The notes beneath the pieces are model-generated. The model was not told the origin of the DNA. It made no database searches and saw nothing but the letters and a program-made list of their open reading frames with translations. This document shows, piece after piece, positions 8,150-15,988 of a stretch of 64,000 bases of DNA (positions within the stretch are counted from its first letter, which is position 1; each line of letters begins with the position of its first letter). A program made the translations under genes and the position numbers. Origin of the DNA: Hyalangium versicolor (GTDB lineage Bacteria > Myxococcota > Myxococcia > Myxococcales > Myxococcaceae); contig NZ_JAHXBF010000017.1 of assembly GCF_020103695.1 (NCBI RefSeq), positions 62,001 through 126,000 of the forward strand, given 5' to 3'.

Positions 8150-10276
8150 CTACCAGGCCGTCACCAGCGAGTACTTCCCGTTGGTCGAGCCGGTGCCGCC
8201 GCTGTAGTAGATCACCTTGACATAGAGGTCGACCGCGCTCGTGCCGCTGTTGGCCCGCGTCACCGTGTCCACCGCGCCGGTACCCGCGACGCTCGAGGTC
8301 AGCTTGGTGCCAGCGCTGTTGTACAGCTCCAGATCGTAGTCAGAGGTCGAGTTGGGCGTCATCGTCGCGGTCAGGGTCTTGCCCGCCGGCAGGGTGACCT
8401 TGAAGTAGTCGGCATCGCTGCTCGAAGCGATCGTGGCGTTGACGGTGGTGCCGGCGGTGGAGATCACGTTGGCCGTGGCCAGGGTGTTGTTGGACTCGGT
8501 CTCGTTGATGGTCGGGCCCGTGGGGGTCGAGCTGATGATGTTTTGCGCCTGGAACTTCGCCTTGAAGGTGTTCTCGTAGGTCGCATCATTCGGGAACAGA
8601 GTGTGCGCGGCGTTGACGATGGCCGTTGCCATCGCCGGCATCTTCACGCCCGAGCCCAGGCCGAAGTGCGCCTGGAGGATGATCTTGTCGACATCCGCGC
8701 GAGACTTGCCGTTGGCCAGCAGGCTGGTCAGCGACTGGAACAAGGGCGCGGACCACAGCTCGTCGGACTGGAAGGTGACGCCGCCCTCGGTGACCGACTG
8801 GTGCGCGCTATAGGTCTTGGCGCTGTTGTACTTGGCATCGGTGCGGTTCAGCGCCCGGCCGTTCCAGCAGGTGCTGTGACCGTCCCAGCTGAACACCCAC
8901 TCGGGGTGGTACGTGGGGCCATTCGGCGTGCTGTAGGAATACGAACCCGCCCAGTAGTCGCCAAAGCCCTCGCCCATGGCGCCGGTGTCGCCACCGGACC
9001 AGCTCGTGTTGATGTTGCGCTGGATGCCATGGCCGTACTCGTGGAGGATCACGTCGGCGTCTTCGCTGTCGTTGACGCAGCCATGACCGAAGGCCAGGTA
9101 GTCCGTGGCGCCGCCGTAGCTGTAGTGCGAGTTGTCGTCACCGCTGAGACCGTTGGTGTCGACATCGAACGGACGGTTGATGATGGTGGTGAACCCGAGC
9201 GACTGGATGTAGCGCTGGTTCTGATCGAGGTGGAAGTAGACGTTGGTGTCGTCGAACGCATCACTGCCACGCTTGGCGGTCCAGGCGCCGGTGGTGGTGG
9301 TGGAAGGCGCGGTGTTCGGCGCCTCAATGTCCTTGAGGTTGACGTACGGGCCGGTGAGCGAATACACGCCGCCACTGAGCGTGATGTCGCGCAGCGACTT
9401 GTTGAAATAGGCGGCATCGAAGGCGGACGCGGCCGAGGAGTCCGTCAGGCTGTCGTTGTTCAGCGTGGTGCGCGGATCCGGATCGAACACGAAGCCGGAG
9501 CCGTTGATGCCGGACGGCGCGAGCGAAGTCACCGGCTTGGCCAGGCGCTTCTCCCGCTCGATGGCGGCCGTCTCGGCCTTGCGATCCAGAGGCGAGCCGA
9601 GGGTCCGCTGACGCTCGGCGAGGGTGCGCTCCTCGAACTTGCCGTTGCGCGGCAGGGACGTGGAGTAGGAGTCGATCAGGCTGCCATCCTGGGCGTTGAT
9701 GTATTGCACGAAGCCGCCGGTAGGCATCTGCGCCGCGATGGACACCTTGTAGGAGAGCTGGAAGCCGTCCTTGACGGGGACCCAGACCTGCTCGCTCGTG
9801 GGCACGTCGACGAGGGGATTCTGGACCCGCATGTTGGCCCAGGCGCGATCGAGGGCGGACTCACTGGGGAGCTTCGCCTTCAGATGCAGTTGGTTGACTG
9901 CGTCGTCCGCCATGTCCTCGTTGACATGCCGGCTCGTGTTGTAGATCTGCAGCAGCCGGCCGTCCTTGCCGATCGAGACGACGATCTCCGCGCCGTCAAC
10001 GGGCAGATCCAGCAGCATCTGCTGGTAGTGGTAGTGCTTGCCGAGCAGGGATTCCTTCACCTGGACCAGGACCAGATTCTCGAGGCCGGCGGGCAGACCG
10101 AAGCGCTCTGCGTTGTCGCGCAAAGCCTGCTCTGGAGAGGTGGCCCGCGCTCCTGAATACACAGTCAGGTTGTCTGTGGTGACGCTCTTGGCCAGGGCTG
10201 GGGCTTGGGCCGGGCCTGCTTCGGCGGTTCCAAGGGCGAGAGAGAGGGCCAGGATATGAAGACCAGGGCGCTGCAT
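8150..10276 (-). CDS. Secreted zinc metalloprotease (M36/fungalysin-like) with PPC domain
   Basis: A Sec signal ending AEA-G is followed by a propeptide of about 200 residues with an FTP-like part. The catalytic domain carries HEYGH (His412, Glu413, His416) and a downstream GEGFGDYW that supplies Glu436 as third zinc ligand, as in M4/M36 gluzincins. The last ~115 residues, starting NETESNN, match the bacterial pre-peptidase C-terminal (PPC) beta-sandwich, which is usually removed or used as a surface anchor. The product would degrade proteins outside the cell, consistent with a predatory lifestyle. It is read divergently from the NGLGT lipoprotein and ends at a strong terminator. Confidence 0.92.
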   Translation of the reverse strand: MQRPGLHILALSLALGTAEAGPAQAPALAKSVTTDNLTVYSGARATSPEQALRDNAERFGLPAGLENLVLVQVKESLLGKHYHYQQMLLDLPVDGAEIVVSIGKDGRLLQIYNTSRHVNEDMADDAVNQLHLKAKLPSESALDRAWANMRVQNPLVDVPTSEQVWVPVKDGFQLSYKVSIAAQMPTGGFVQYINAQDGSLIDSYSTSLPRNGKFEERTLAERQRTLGSPLDRKAETAAIEREKRLAKPVTSLAPSGINGSGFVFDPDPRTTLNNDSLTDSSAASAFDAAYFNKSLRDITLSGGVYSLTGPYVNLKDIEAPNTAPSTTTTGAWTAKRGSDAFDDTNVYFHLDQNQRYIQSLGFTTIINRPFDVDTNGLSGDDNSHYSYGGATDYLAFGHGCVNDSEDADVILHEYGHGIQRNINTSWSGGDTGAMGEGFGDYWAGSYSYSTPNGPTYHPEWVFSWDGHSTCWNGRALNRTDAKYNSAKTYSAHQSVTEGGVTFQSDELWSAPLFQSLTSLLANGKSRADVDKIILQAHFGLGSGVKMPAMATAIVNAAHTLFPNDATYENTFKAKFQAQNIISSTPTGPTINETESNNTLATANVISTAGTTVNATIASSSDADYFKVTLPAGKTLTATMTPNSTSDYDLELYNSAGTKLTSSVAGTGAVDTVTRANSGTSAVDLYVKVIYYSGGTGSTNGKYSLVTAW

Positions 10277-10646
10277 ATGCCTCCGTGGGGGATAAACGGG
10301 GTGACACTGTTTGATTCAGTTCAAGCCTCGCGAAATCGGATAGAGCTGTCAATCGCTGTCTGAGCTAAGGGTTTCTCTGCGGGTCTCAGTGACCCCTGGC
10401 GGCGCATGTAGGCTCAGGGACAACAGCCCTCTGAGGAGGGGCCCTTGTCTCCCTTTCTCAGTTTCCGAAGGAGACGAGCCCGCGAAGAGCATCCCCGGAG
10501 ACCTGCTCGGTCAAAGAGTGTACGGCCGCTGGCAAATTCCCTCCCCACGGGACGATGTGACAGATGGGCGGGCGGGCATATAACCGGTATTCAGCCCAAT
10601 CCCTGAATTACCCATTCAAGCTTGACATTCGCCGAAGGGAGACACC
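10277..10646. promoter_or_regulatory. Divergent intergenic region with imperfect inverted repeat
   Basis: About 370 bases between the metalloprotease (-) and the NGLGT lipoprotein (+), holding the promoters of both. An imperfect inverted repeat at 10417-10453 (outer arms GGGACAA / TTGTC-T-CCC, inner GCCCTC / GAGGGGC) may be an operator or a hairpin. I see no convincing gene. GAAGGGAG lies just upstream of ATG 10647. Confidence 0.4.
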
Positions 10647-11639
10647 ATGTCAGACACCCGCAGTGGTGATCCGGTTGTTTCTCGGGGTCTCCGGTTACAC
10701 GGGGCCCTCTTCCTCCTTGGCACCATGGGGCTGTCGTGGCTCGCTTCGGGTTGTGGGCAGGGCGCTCCGGAGCCTTCCGGGAAGACTCTCGTGTCGGAGC
10801 ACTCCTCCTTGAGCACCGACAATGGAATGTCCCCCAATGGCTTATCCGTCAATGGCTTATCCAACAATGGCTTGGGCACCAATGGCTTGGGCACCAATGG
10901 TTTGACGTCCCTGGCCCTGTCGAACGCCAAGTTCAAGAACTGGTTCAACTCCAACCCACCGGACTACTCGAACATGGTGATGAGCTACGTGGTGGCGTGC
11001 GCCTACCCCGCGGGGAGCAGTCTCACCTACACGTCGAGCACCGGCACGACCTACACCTGGAATGGCAGACTGGGGCTCACACCCGACTGGAACAGCGGCA
11101 AGCGCAGCTCCTCGCTCGAGCAGGGACTCATCTCGGCCTGCCTGGCGGCGCACGTCAACAAGTTCGGCGTGCATATGACGATCTCCATCCGGGGATTGGA
11201 TGCACGTGGCACCGCCATCCCGGTGGAGGCCACCGAGGCCACCACCTTCACTGAACGCGAGGCGGCCTTCTTCGGCAACCTCTTCACGGGGGACGGCGCC
11301 TTCGTGTGCAACGATCGCGCCAATTTTTCCTCGGCGGAGAGCAGCGCCCGGGCGTGCGGCATCCCATCGCAGGCCTCCGGGATGAGCGCGGAATGCCCTC
11401 CGCTCGTTCATGTCGGCAACTGCGCTCCCAACTGCACTTTGGACAATAACACCGGGCGCTATACGAGCTGCACCTACGGGGGGAAGACCTACCAGCCCCT
11501 CACCACGAAGCTCCGCTCGGCGGACATCTACCGGTGTGGGGATGGGGTGTGTCAGATCTCCGAGTCCTGTGACACCTCCAAGAACGGAAACGGGACGAGC
11601 TACAACAGTTGCGCGTCCGACTGCGGCATCTGCCCCTGA
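10647..11639 (+). CDS. NGLGT-pentapeptide-repeat lipoprotein, copy 1
   Basis: The signal peptide ends in LASGC (lipobox). Residues ~59-88 hold six five-residue units of the type N-G-L-x-x. The conserved main domain (~95-300) includes CAYPAGSS, TPDW, LISACLAAHVNKFGVH, FFGNLF and CTYGGKTY. The C-terminus is Cys-rich (CGDGVCQISESC...CASDCGIC), which would be disulphide-bonded. A close paralogue lies at 62015-62980, with the same order of repeat, domain and Cys tail. I do not know a characterised member. Export and surface location are supported; function is unknown. Confidence 0.9.
   Translation: MSDTRSGDPVVSRGLRLHGALFLLGTMGLSWLASGCGQGAPEPSGKTLVSEHSSLSTDNGMSPNGLSVNGLSNNGLGTNGLGTNGLTSLALSNAKFKNWFNSNPPDYSNMVMSYVVACAYPAGSSLTYTSSTGTTYTWNGRLGLTPDWNSGKRSSSLEQGLISACLAAHVNKFGVHMTISIRGLDARGTAIPVEATEATTFTEREAAFFGNLFTGDGAFVCNDRANFSSAESSARACGIPSQASGMSAECPPLVHVGNCAPNCTLDNNTGRYTSCTYGGKTYQPLTTKLRSADIYRCGDGVCQISESCDTSKNGNGTSYNSCASDCGICP
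10821..10910 (+). repeat. 15-bp tandem repeat encoding NGLxx
   Basis: Six units of 15 bases encode NGMSP, NGLSV, NGLSN, NGLGT, NGLGT and NGLTS. The last units are nearly identical in DNA. The equivalent tract in the paralogue is 62708-62812 with seven units. Confidence 0.85.
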
Positions 11640-11710
11640 GGGAGCCCTCGGTCCGCGTGCCGTGTCTGGCAATGCCCCGACGGCCGCCACGTCGACCAGG
11701 CGGCCATCAT

Positions 11711-11736
11711 ACGGGTTCGATTCCCGCCGCCTCCCA
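11711..11736 (+). other. tRNA 3'-end-like fragment (T-arm plus acceptor)
   Basis: ACGGG-TTCGATT-CCCGC has the spacing and loop of a tRNA T-arm and is followed by CGCCTCC, which fits the acceptor 3' strand of a tRNA-Ser type. No matching 5' acceptor (GGAGGCG) or anticodon arm is found at the right distance. It could be a leftover att half-site from an element that integrated into a tRNA gene. It could also be chance. Confidence 0.35.
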
Positions 11737-11739
11737 GCA

Positions 11740-12050
11740 GAGCAAGTCCCAACAGGGAAGAACGCGCCAGCCCCAGTTCCCGGGCTGCTCGGTCCTCGTT
11801 GTTGCGGCAGCGGCGCAACGCCTTCTCGATGAAAGGTAATGTCCCTGTCGTCGATTCGAGGCCCCTGCCGCACCCGCAGGGCTCGGCGCACCACGTTGCG
11901 CAACTCACGGATGTTGCCCGGCCCCGCGTGCTGCCCAGCCGCTCGAGGGCCTCCGGCATCAACTTCACCCTCTGGCCCGCGGCGAGTGCTCCGGCATGAA
12001 ATGCTCCGCCAGCAGCCTCCAGTGGTGCGTGGCTACTTCTGAGGTGCTTG
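11740..12050 (-). pseudogene. Fragment of NtrC-type sigma-54 regulator (C-terminal part), frameshifted
   Basis: Three frames must be joined to read a normal sequence. The order is AEHFMPEHSPRARG (frame ending near 11965), KLMPEALERLGS, then GPGNIRELRNVVRRALRV followed by GPRIDDRDITF, and finally a Fis-type helix-turn-helix, IEKALRRCRNNEDRAARELG and LARSS. This is the end of the AAA+ domain and the DNA-binding domain of a sigma-54-dependent activator. The rest of the AAA+ domain is absent, and the frame breaks occur near 11970, 11925 and 11835. The gene is dead. The tRNA-like piece at 11711 abuts its broken end. Confidence 0.8.
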
Positions 12051-12460
12051 GAAGGCGTCGCCGTGACTTTCTCCAAAAAAAGAGCGAGCGCACGATCCAT
12101 TCCTTCACCCTGGGCGCAAACTCGCACACGTAGAGAACATGGCCCTGAGGAACTCGAAGTTGTGGGGAAACCCGAACATGACAAGCACCAATGGCTTTCT
12201 GCGGGTTTCCCCGCAGCTCCAGGTGTTCCTTCGCCACTGGCGCACTTTCGACCCACGTCGAAAGTGATGGGTTTGCATTGACTCATGTATGAGATGCGTC
12301 GTGCGAAGAAAGGCAGTCGCCGTGCCGAATCAGTAGAAATCCAACCGTGAGCAGGAAACAACAATTGATAGTCAGTCAGCAGGTTGAGATACCTGCGATC
12401 TCCGCGCACTCCGTCGCGAGACCATGGCATAGTTTTTTTGTATATCTTTAGGAAAATCCA
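12051..12460. other. Gene-free stretch with AT-rich end
   Basis: No gene is supported here. The last 40 bases before 12461 (TTTTTTTGTATATCTTTAGG) are much more AT-rich than the surroundings and include a weak AGGA. They probably hold the promoter and ribosome binding site of the next gene. Confidence 0.4.
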
Positions 12461-14494
12461 ATGAAAAACAAATCATTTTCTCTCTTCGTCATGCTGACGG
12501 GGGCAGGTTTGGTCGGCCTCATCGGCGGGTGCAGCTCGACCCTGGTCGACGAGGATGACGCGCACGTCGGTATAGCCGACTCCGCCCTCACCGCCGAGCA
12601 GTGCGATTACTTCGATGTCAACGGTAAGGTCCAACTCTGCCACAAGACCGGCTCGACGATTCATTCCTACACGATCGTCCGTGTTAGCGAGCAGGCGTGT
12701 ATCAACGCGCACAGCGCTCACAACGGCGACTACGTCACCAGCCTCGACCCGACCTCGCCGCTCTACGACCCGACGTGCAGCGGCCAGGGCTGCCTGCCCG
12801 TGAACGCGCCGTGCGACGCCACGGTCCCCTGTTGCGACGGCCTCACGTGCCAGAGCGGCACCTGCGCCGACGTCAACGAGTGCGCCGCCGGTACCGACAA
12901 CTGCAACGAAAACGCCACCTGCACCAACACCGTGGGCTCCTTCACCTGCGCCTGCAACGCGGGGTACGAGGGCGACGGCGTGACCTGCACCAACATCGAC
13001 GAGTGCGCCGCAAACCCCTGCCTGAACGGCGGCACCTGCACCGACGGCGTCAACAGCTACACCTGCGCGTGCGCTCCCGGCTTCTCTGGCACCAACTGCG
13101 AGACCAACATCGACGAGTGCGCCGCAAACCCCTGCTTGAACGGCGGCACCTGCACCGACGGCATCAACAGCTACACCTGCGAGTGCGCGCCCACCTACGA
13201 GGGGACCAACTGCCAGGCCTGCTCCGGCACCCTCGGGGACTGCAACGGGGACTCGTCCGACGGCTGCGAGGTGAACCTCCAGAGCGACGCCAATAGCTGC
13301 GGCGCCTGCGGCATCGTGTGCTCGACGGGCCAGATCTGCTCGAACGGTACCTGCCAGACCGCCCCCACCGGCCAGGTCCCCGGCACGCCGGTCAGCTCCC
13401 CCGCGAACCACAGCCCGCTGGCTCCGGCGGTCGCCGATGTGAATGGCGACGGCAAGCTCGACATCCTGGTGGCCAACGCCGAATCCGGGTCGATCCTGAC
13501 CCCTTCTGGCTCGCTCTCCGTTTTCCTGGGGAACGGCGACGCCAGCGTCCAGTCGGAGGTCAACTACGGGAGCGCCTCGCTCTCAAGCAACGCGGTCGTG
13601 GCCGTGGACGTGGACGGCGACGGGTGGCTCGACGCCGTCACCGTCAACGGCCAGACCAACCTGCTCCTCACCAACGGAAACATCAGCGTCTACAAGAACC
13701 TGGGCCCGAGCGCGCCTGGGACCTTCGGCGCGCCGACGAGCTTCACCACCGGCACCCCGGGCTCCGTCCACCTCTGCACCGGGGACTTCGATCACGACGG
13801 GGTGGCTGACATCGCCACGACAAGCGTGACCCTGAGCCAGGTGAGCGTGCTCTTCGGCACCGGCGCGGGCAGCTTCGGCGCGCCCACGTTCATCGGCATC
13901 CCGAACACCGGCGGCGTGCAGTCGACGATCGCCTGCCGTGACCTGAACAGCGATGGCTTCTCTGATCTCGTGGTGACGAGCCCCGCCAGCGCACGCCTGT
14001 CGGTCCTCATCAACCAGGGCAACGGCTCGTTCGCCGCCCCTGTCTCCTACAGCAACGCCGTCAACGGCCAGACGGCGGGCATCGCCTTCGGCGACGCCAA
14101 CGGCGACGGCACGCTCGACATCCTCTCGAACGGCGCGGCCGGCCGGTACCTCTTCTTCTTCAAAGGGAACGGCAACGGCACCTTCGCGAGCGGCGTTCAG
14201 TCCGCCGCCGCGGCCACTACGGCCACCAACTCGGCGCTGGGCGTCGTGGCCGATGACTTCAACGGCGATGGCAAGCTCGACGCCTACATCCTCGTGACAA
14301 CGGCCTCGGGCGGCGTCCGCCCGATGACCGGCAACGGCAACGGAGGCTTCACCTCGGGCACCGTCGTCACGACCGGCGCCTCGCCTGGCCTCAACGCCAT
14401 CGCCACCGCGGACATGGACGCGGATGGGTTCGCCGATCTCATCTTGACCAACAGGGGCTCCGGCACCGTGACCGTGGTCCCCAACGGACTCTGA
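12461..14494 (+). CDS. Lipoprotein with EGF-like and FG-GAP/VCBS repeats
   Basis: The signal peptide ends in IGGC (lipobox). Three EGF-like modules follow, with calcium-binding-type signatures (DVNECAAGTDNC, then NIDECAANPCLNGGTCTDG twice), spanning about residues 145-255. A short Cys-rich stretch (CNGDSSDGCEVNL) comes next. From ~310 to the end there are FG-GAP/VCBS-type repeats with DxNxDGxxD calcium loops (DVNGDGKLDILVAN, DFDHDGVADIAT, DANGDGTLDIL, DFNGDGKLDAY, DMDADGFADLI), as in integrin-type propellers. This is probably a surface adhesion or matrix protein needing calcium. The first codons and the leader are AT-rich. It is flanked on both sides by debris of sigma-54 regulators. Confidence 0.92.
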   Translation: MKNKSFSLFVMLTGAGLVGLIGGCSSTLVDEDDAHVGIADSALTAEQCDYFDVNGKVQLCHKTGSTIHSYTIVRVSEQACINAHSAHNGDYVTSLDPTSPLYDPTCSGQGCLPVNAPCDATVPCCDGLTCQSGTCADVNECAAGTDNCNENATCTNTVGSFTCACNAGYEGDGVTCTNIDECAANPCLNGGTCTDGVNSYTCACAPGFSGTNCETNIDECAANPCLNGGTCTDGINSYTCECAPTYEGTNCQACSGTLGDCNGDSSDGCEVNLQSDANSCGACGIVCSTGQICSNGTCQTAPTGQVPGTPVSSPANHSPLAPAVADVNGDGKLDILVANAESGSILTPSGSLSVFLGNGDASVQSEVNYGSASLSSNAVVAVDVDGDGWLDAVTVNGQTNLLLTNGNISVYKNLGPSAPGTFGAPTSFTTGTPGSVHLCTGDFDHDGVADIATTSVTLSQVSVLFGTGAGSFGAPTFIGIPNTGGVQSTIACRDLNSDGFSDLVVTSPASARLSVLINQGNGSFAAPVSYSNAVNGQTAGIAFGDANGDGTLDILSNGAAGRYLFFFKGNGNGTFASGVQSAAAATTATNSALGVVADDFNGDGKLDAYILVTTASGGVRPMTGNGNGGFTSGTVVTTGASPGLNAIATADMDADGFADLILTNRGSGTVTVVPNGL

Positions 14495-14559
14495 GTAGCT
14501 GTCCGCGATAGCGCTATGGGGCGGTGTGCCCTGATTTCAGCGCGGTCTCGGTAGGAGAA

Positions 14560-14594
14560 TCGGTGCGCCGCGTGCTTCGCGCGCGGCGCACCGA
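14560..14594. terminator. Strong hairpin after EGF/FG-GAP gene
   Basis: A 13-bp perfect stem, TCGGTGCGCCGCG / CGCGGCGCACCGA, with a 9-base loop, 66 bases after the stop. The U-tract is weak on both strands, so it is a probable rather than certain terminator. Confidence 0.6.
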
Positions 14595-14785
14595 AAGACG
14601 CGCAGGCGCCTGACCCGACCTCACCTCCACAGAGGCCGTATTCCACACGGGCAAGCTCCTGTCCGCCTCCCACGGGGTTCTCGTGAGCCTTGGGCGACCG
14701 GGGAACTCAGGCCGCTTGCGTCCAAGCAGATTGCCGCTGTTGGGCCGCATGTGCCCCCCATGTAGCAGTGCGAGTCCCCTTTGCC

Positions 14786-14850
14786 TCACTCCTCTGTCTG
14801 ACTGAGGCCCCAGTCCTTCAGCCGCTTGAACAGGAACGAACGCGCCAGTC
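14786..14850 (-). pseudogene. C-terminal tip of an NtrC-type regulator
   Basis: Read on the minus strand, the last codons before a stop are GLARSFLFKRLKDWGLSQTEE split as GLARSFLFKRL and KDWGLSQTEE. This is the second helix and tail of a Fis-type DNA-binding domain. Everything upstream is replaced by the dispersed repeat starting near 14851, so it is a fragment. It belongs to the same kind of protein as the fragment at 11740-12050. Confidence 0.6.
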
Positions 14851-15075
14851 CTCCGCTCCATGCTGCGGCTCGCGTCCACCCAGCTCGGGTGCCCGTGGTG
14901 CCTGGAGAAGCGACCGGGGACTCCCCACGGAATCGTCGACGCCACTTCCTGTGCGTGTCGGTTCCTGGCTCACTGAGCGCGGGCAAGCGCCGGGCTCTCC
15001 GCTCGACTCGGGCCGCTCGCTGGAGCCAGGCGAGCAGTTCCGGGAGCAGCCAGGCCGAGCGGCTGAGCCCCTGTG
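14851..15075 (+). repeat. ~220-bp dispersed repeat, copy 1 (truncated small Cys protein)
   Basis: Nearly identical to 56184-56404. It contains the last 38 codons (14860-14976) of the small CPWC protein that is complete at 56109-56303. The codon-level differences I found in this part are three silent and one Arg/Gln. The upstream CAGC half and start codon are missing here, so this copy is broken. The non-coding part after the stop, with CTCGC...GCGAG able to form a hairpin, is conserved as well. Confidence 0.8.
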
Positions 15076-15079
15076 CAGG

Positions 15080-15121
15080 CGCGGGCGATGGTAGCGTGCT
15101 CATCCAGGAGGTCACGCGCCT
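15080..15121 (+). repeat. Leader element with AGGAGGT, copy 1
   Basis: The block GGTAG-x-GTGC-xx-ATCCAGGAGGTCAC recurs at 58234-58270 (31 of 37 positions the same from 15084). Here it carries the ribosome binding site (GGAGGT, nine bases before TTG 15122) of the DUF2381 gene. At the second site no such gene follows. Confidence 0.6.
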
Positions 15122-15988
15122 TTGTCCCAACCTGATAGATTGGCCCTTGCGCTCCTGCTCCTTGTGGGCACCGCCGCGCGAGGAGAGACGAAATTGAGTC
15201 GTGCGAAGAACGATCGAGCGGTCACGGTCGCCGGTACCCCTGCCGAGCCGCTGCCCGAGATTCACGTCGCGCCCGACGTGCCGACGCTTCTCTGGTTTCC
15301 CGCAGACATACAGCGGAACACGCTCACGGTTGACGCGTCGCGGATCCGGGTGTTGGACACAGGCGCACGCTCGGTCATCGTTCAAGCCGCGGATGACTAC
15401 CGAGCCGGCGAGCGTCGCGAGCTTGCGGTCTTCTTCGCGGATGGGGCAGCCCCCTCTCGGGCCGCGTTCGTGCTCGTGATGGATCCGGCAGCGATCGACA
15501 TCCGGATCGACGTGAAGCGCCCCGAGCAGCCGGCCGCACCGTGTCCAGCCGAAGTGCAACACGCCGATCCCCGCCCCGAAGACTTCGTGCTGAAGGGCTT
15601 CGTAGACAAGAGCGGCGTTCAAACGGGCGTCGTTGAGGAAGTGGTGGACGACGCGCAAGGACTCTCGACGGATAAGGGCATGCTGTATCGCGGTAAGGGT
15701 TGGGTCCTCTTTGACATCTCTATAAACAACCTCTCCGGGCGCCTGCCGTTCTCGCCGCGCGGTGCGACGTTGACGGGCAAGGGGGAAGTCACGCTGCAGG
15801 CGCGTCTCGTGACGCCTGAAATGGACGCGATCCCTCCCGGGAAATCCGCCCGTGTGCTTGTGGTGGTGGACGAGCCGCCCGCGAGTGTAGGCGGTGTCTT
15901 CGCCCTGGAAGTGCTCGGCGACGCCGACCGTCATCTTGTGCTGCCGCGTGTGGTGCTGCCTGTCGCCGTTTCAGAGGACAAGCGATGA
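15122..15988 (+). CDS. DUF2381-family secreted protein
   Basis: The TTG start at 15122 is preferred because GGAGGT sits nine bases upstream and because it gives a signal peptide (LALALLLLVGTAARG) that later starts would lose. The body matches my memory of the myxobacterial DUF2381 family (TIGR02268-like): HVAPDVPTLLWF near the start, then VLDTGARSVIVQAADDYRAG, and a C-terminal half with GMLYRGKGWVLFDISINN. The function of the family is not known to me. Members are often found next to Ser/Thr kinases, as here, where the stop codon overlaps the kinase start (ATGA). The two are probably translated together and may act as a periplasmic sensor part and its kinase. Confidence 0.85.
   Translation: MSQPDRLALALLLLVGTAARGETKLSRAKNDRAVTVAGTPAEPLPEIHVAPDVPTLLWFPADIQRNTLTVDASRIRVLDTGARSVIVQAADDYRAGERRELAVFFADGAAPSRAAFVLVMDPAAIDIRIDVKRPEQPAAPCPAEVQHADPRPEDFVLKGFVDKSGVQTGVVEEVVDDAQGLSTDKGMLYRGKGWVLFDISINNLSGRLPFSPRGATLTGKGEVTLQARLVTPEMDAIPPGKSARVLVVVDEPPASVGGVFALEVLGDADRHLVLPRVVLPVAVSEDKR

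Noticed and set aside
11641..11736. Complete tRNA gene
   Set aside because: Only the T-arm and acceptor-like 3' strand are present; no matching 5' acceptor, D-arm or anticodon arm can be folded.
12424..12445. Sigma-54 promoter before the EGF/FG-GAP gene (TGGCA...TTTGTA)
   Set aside because: The spacing between the GG and the GC-like element is two bases too long and the GC is missing.
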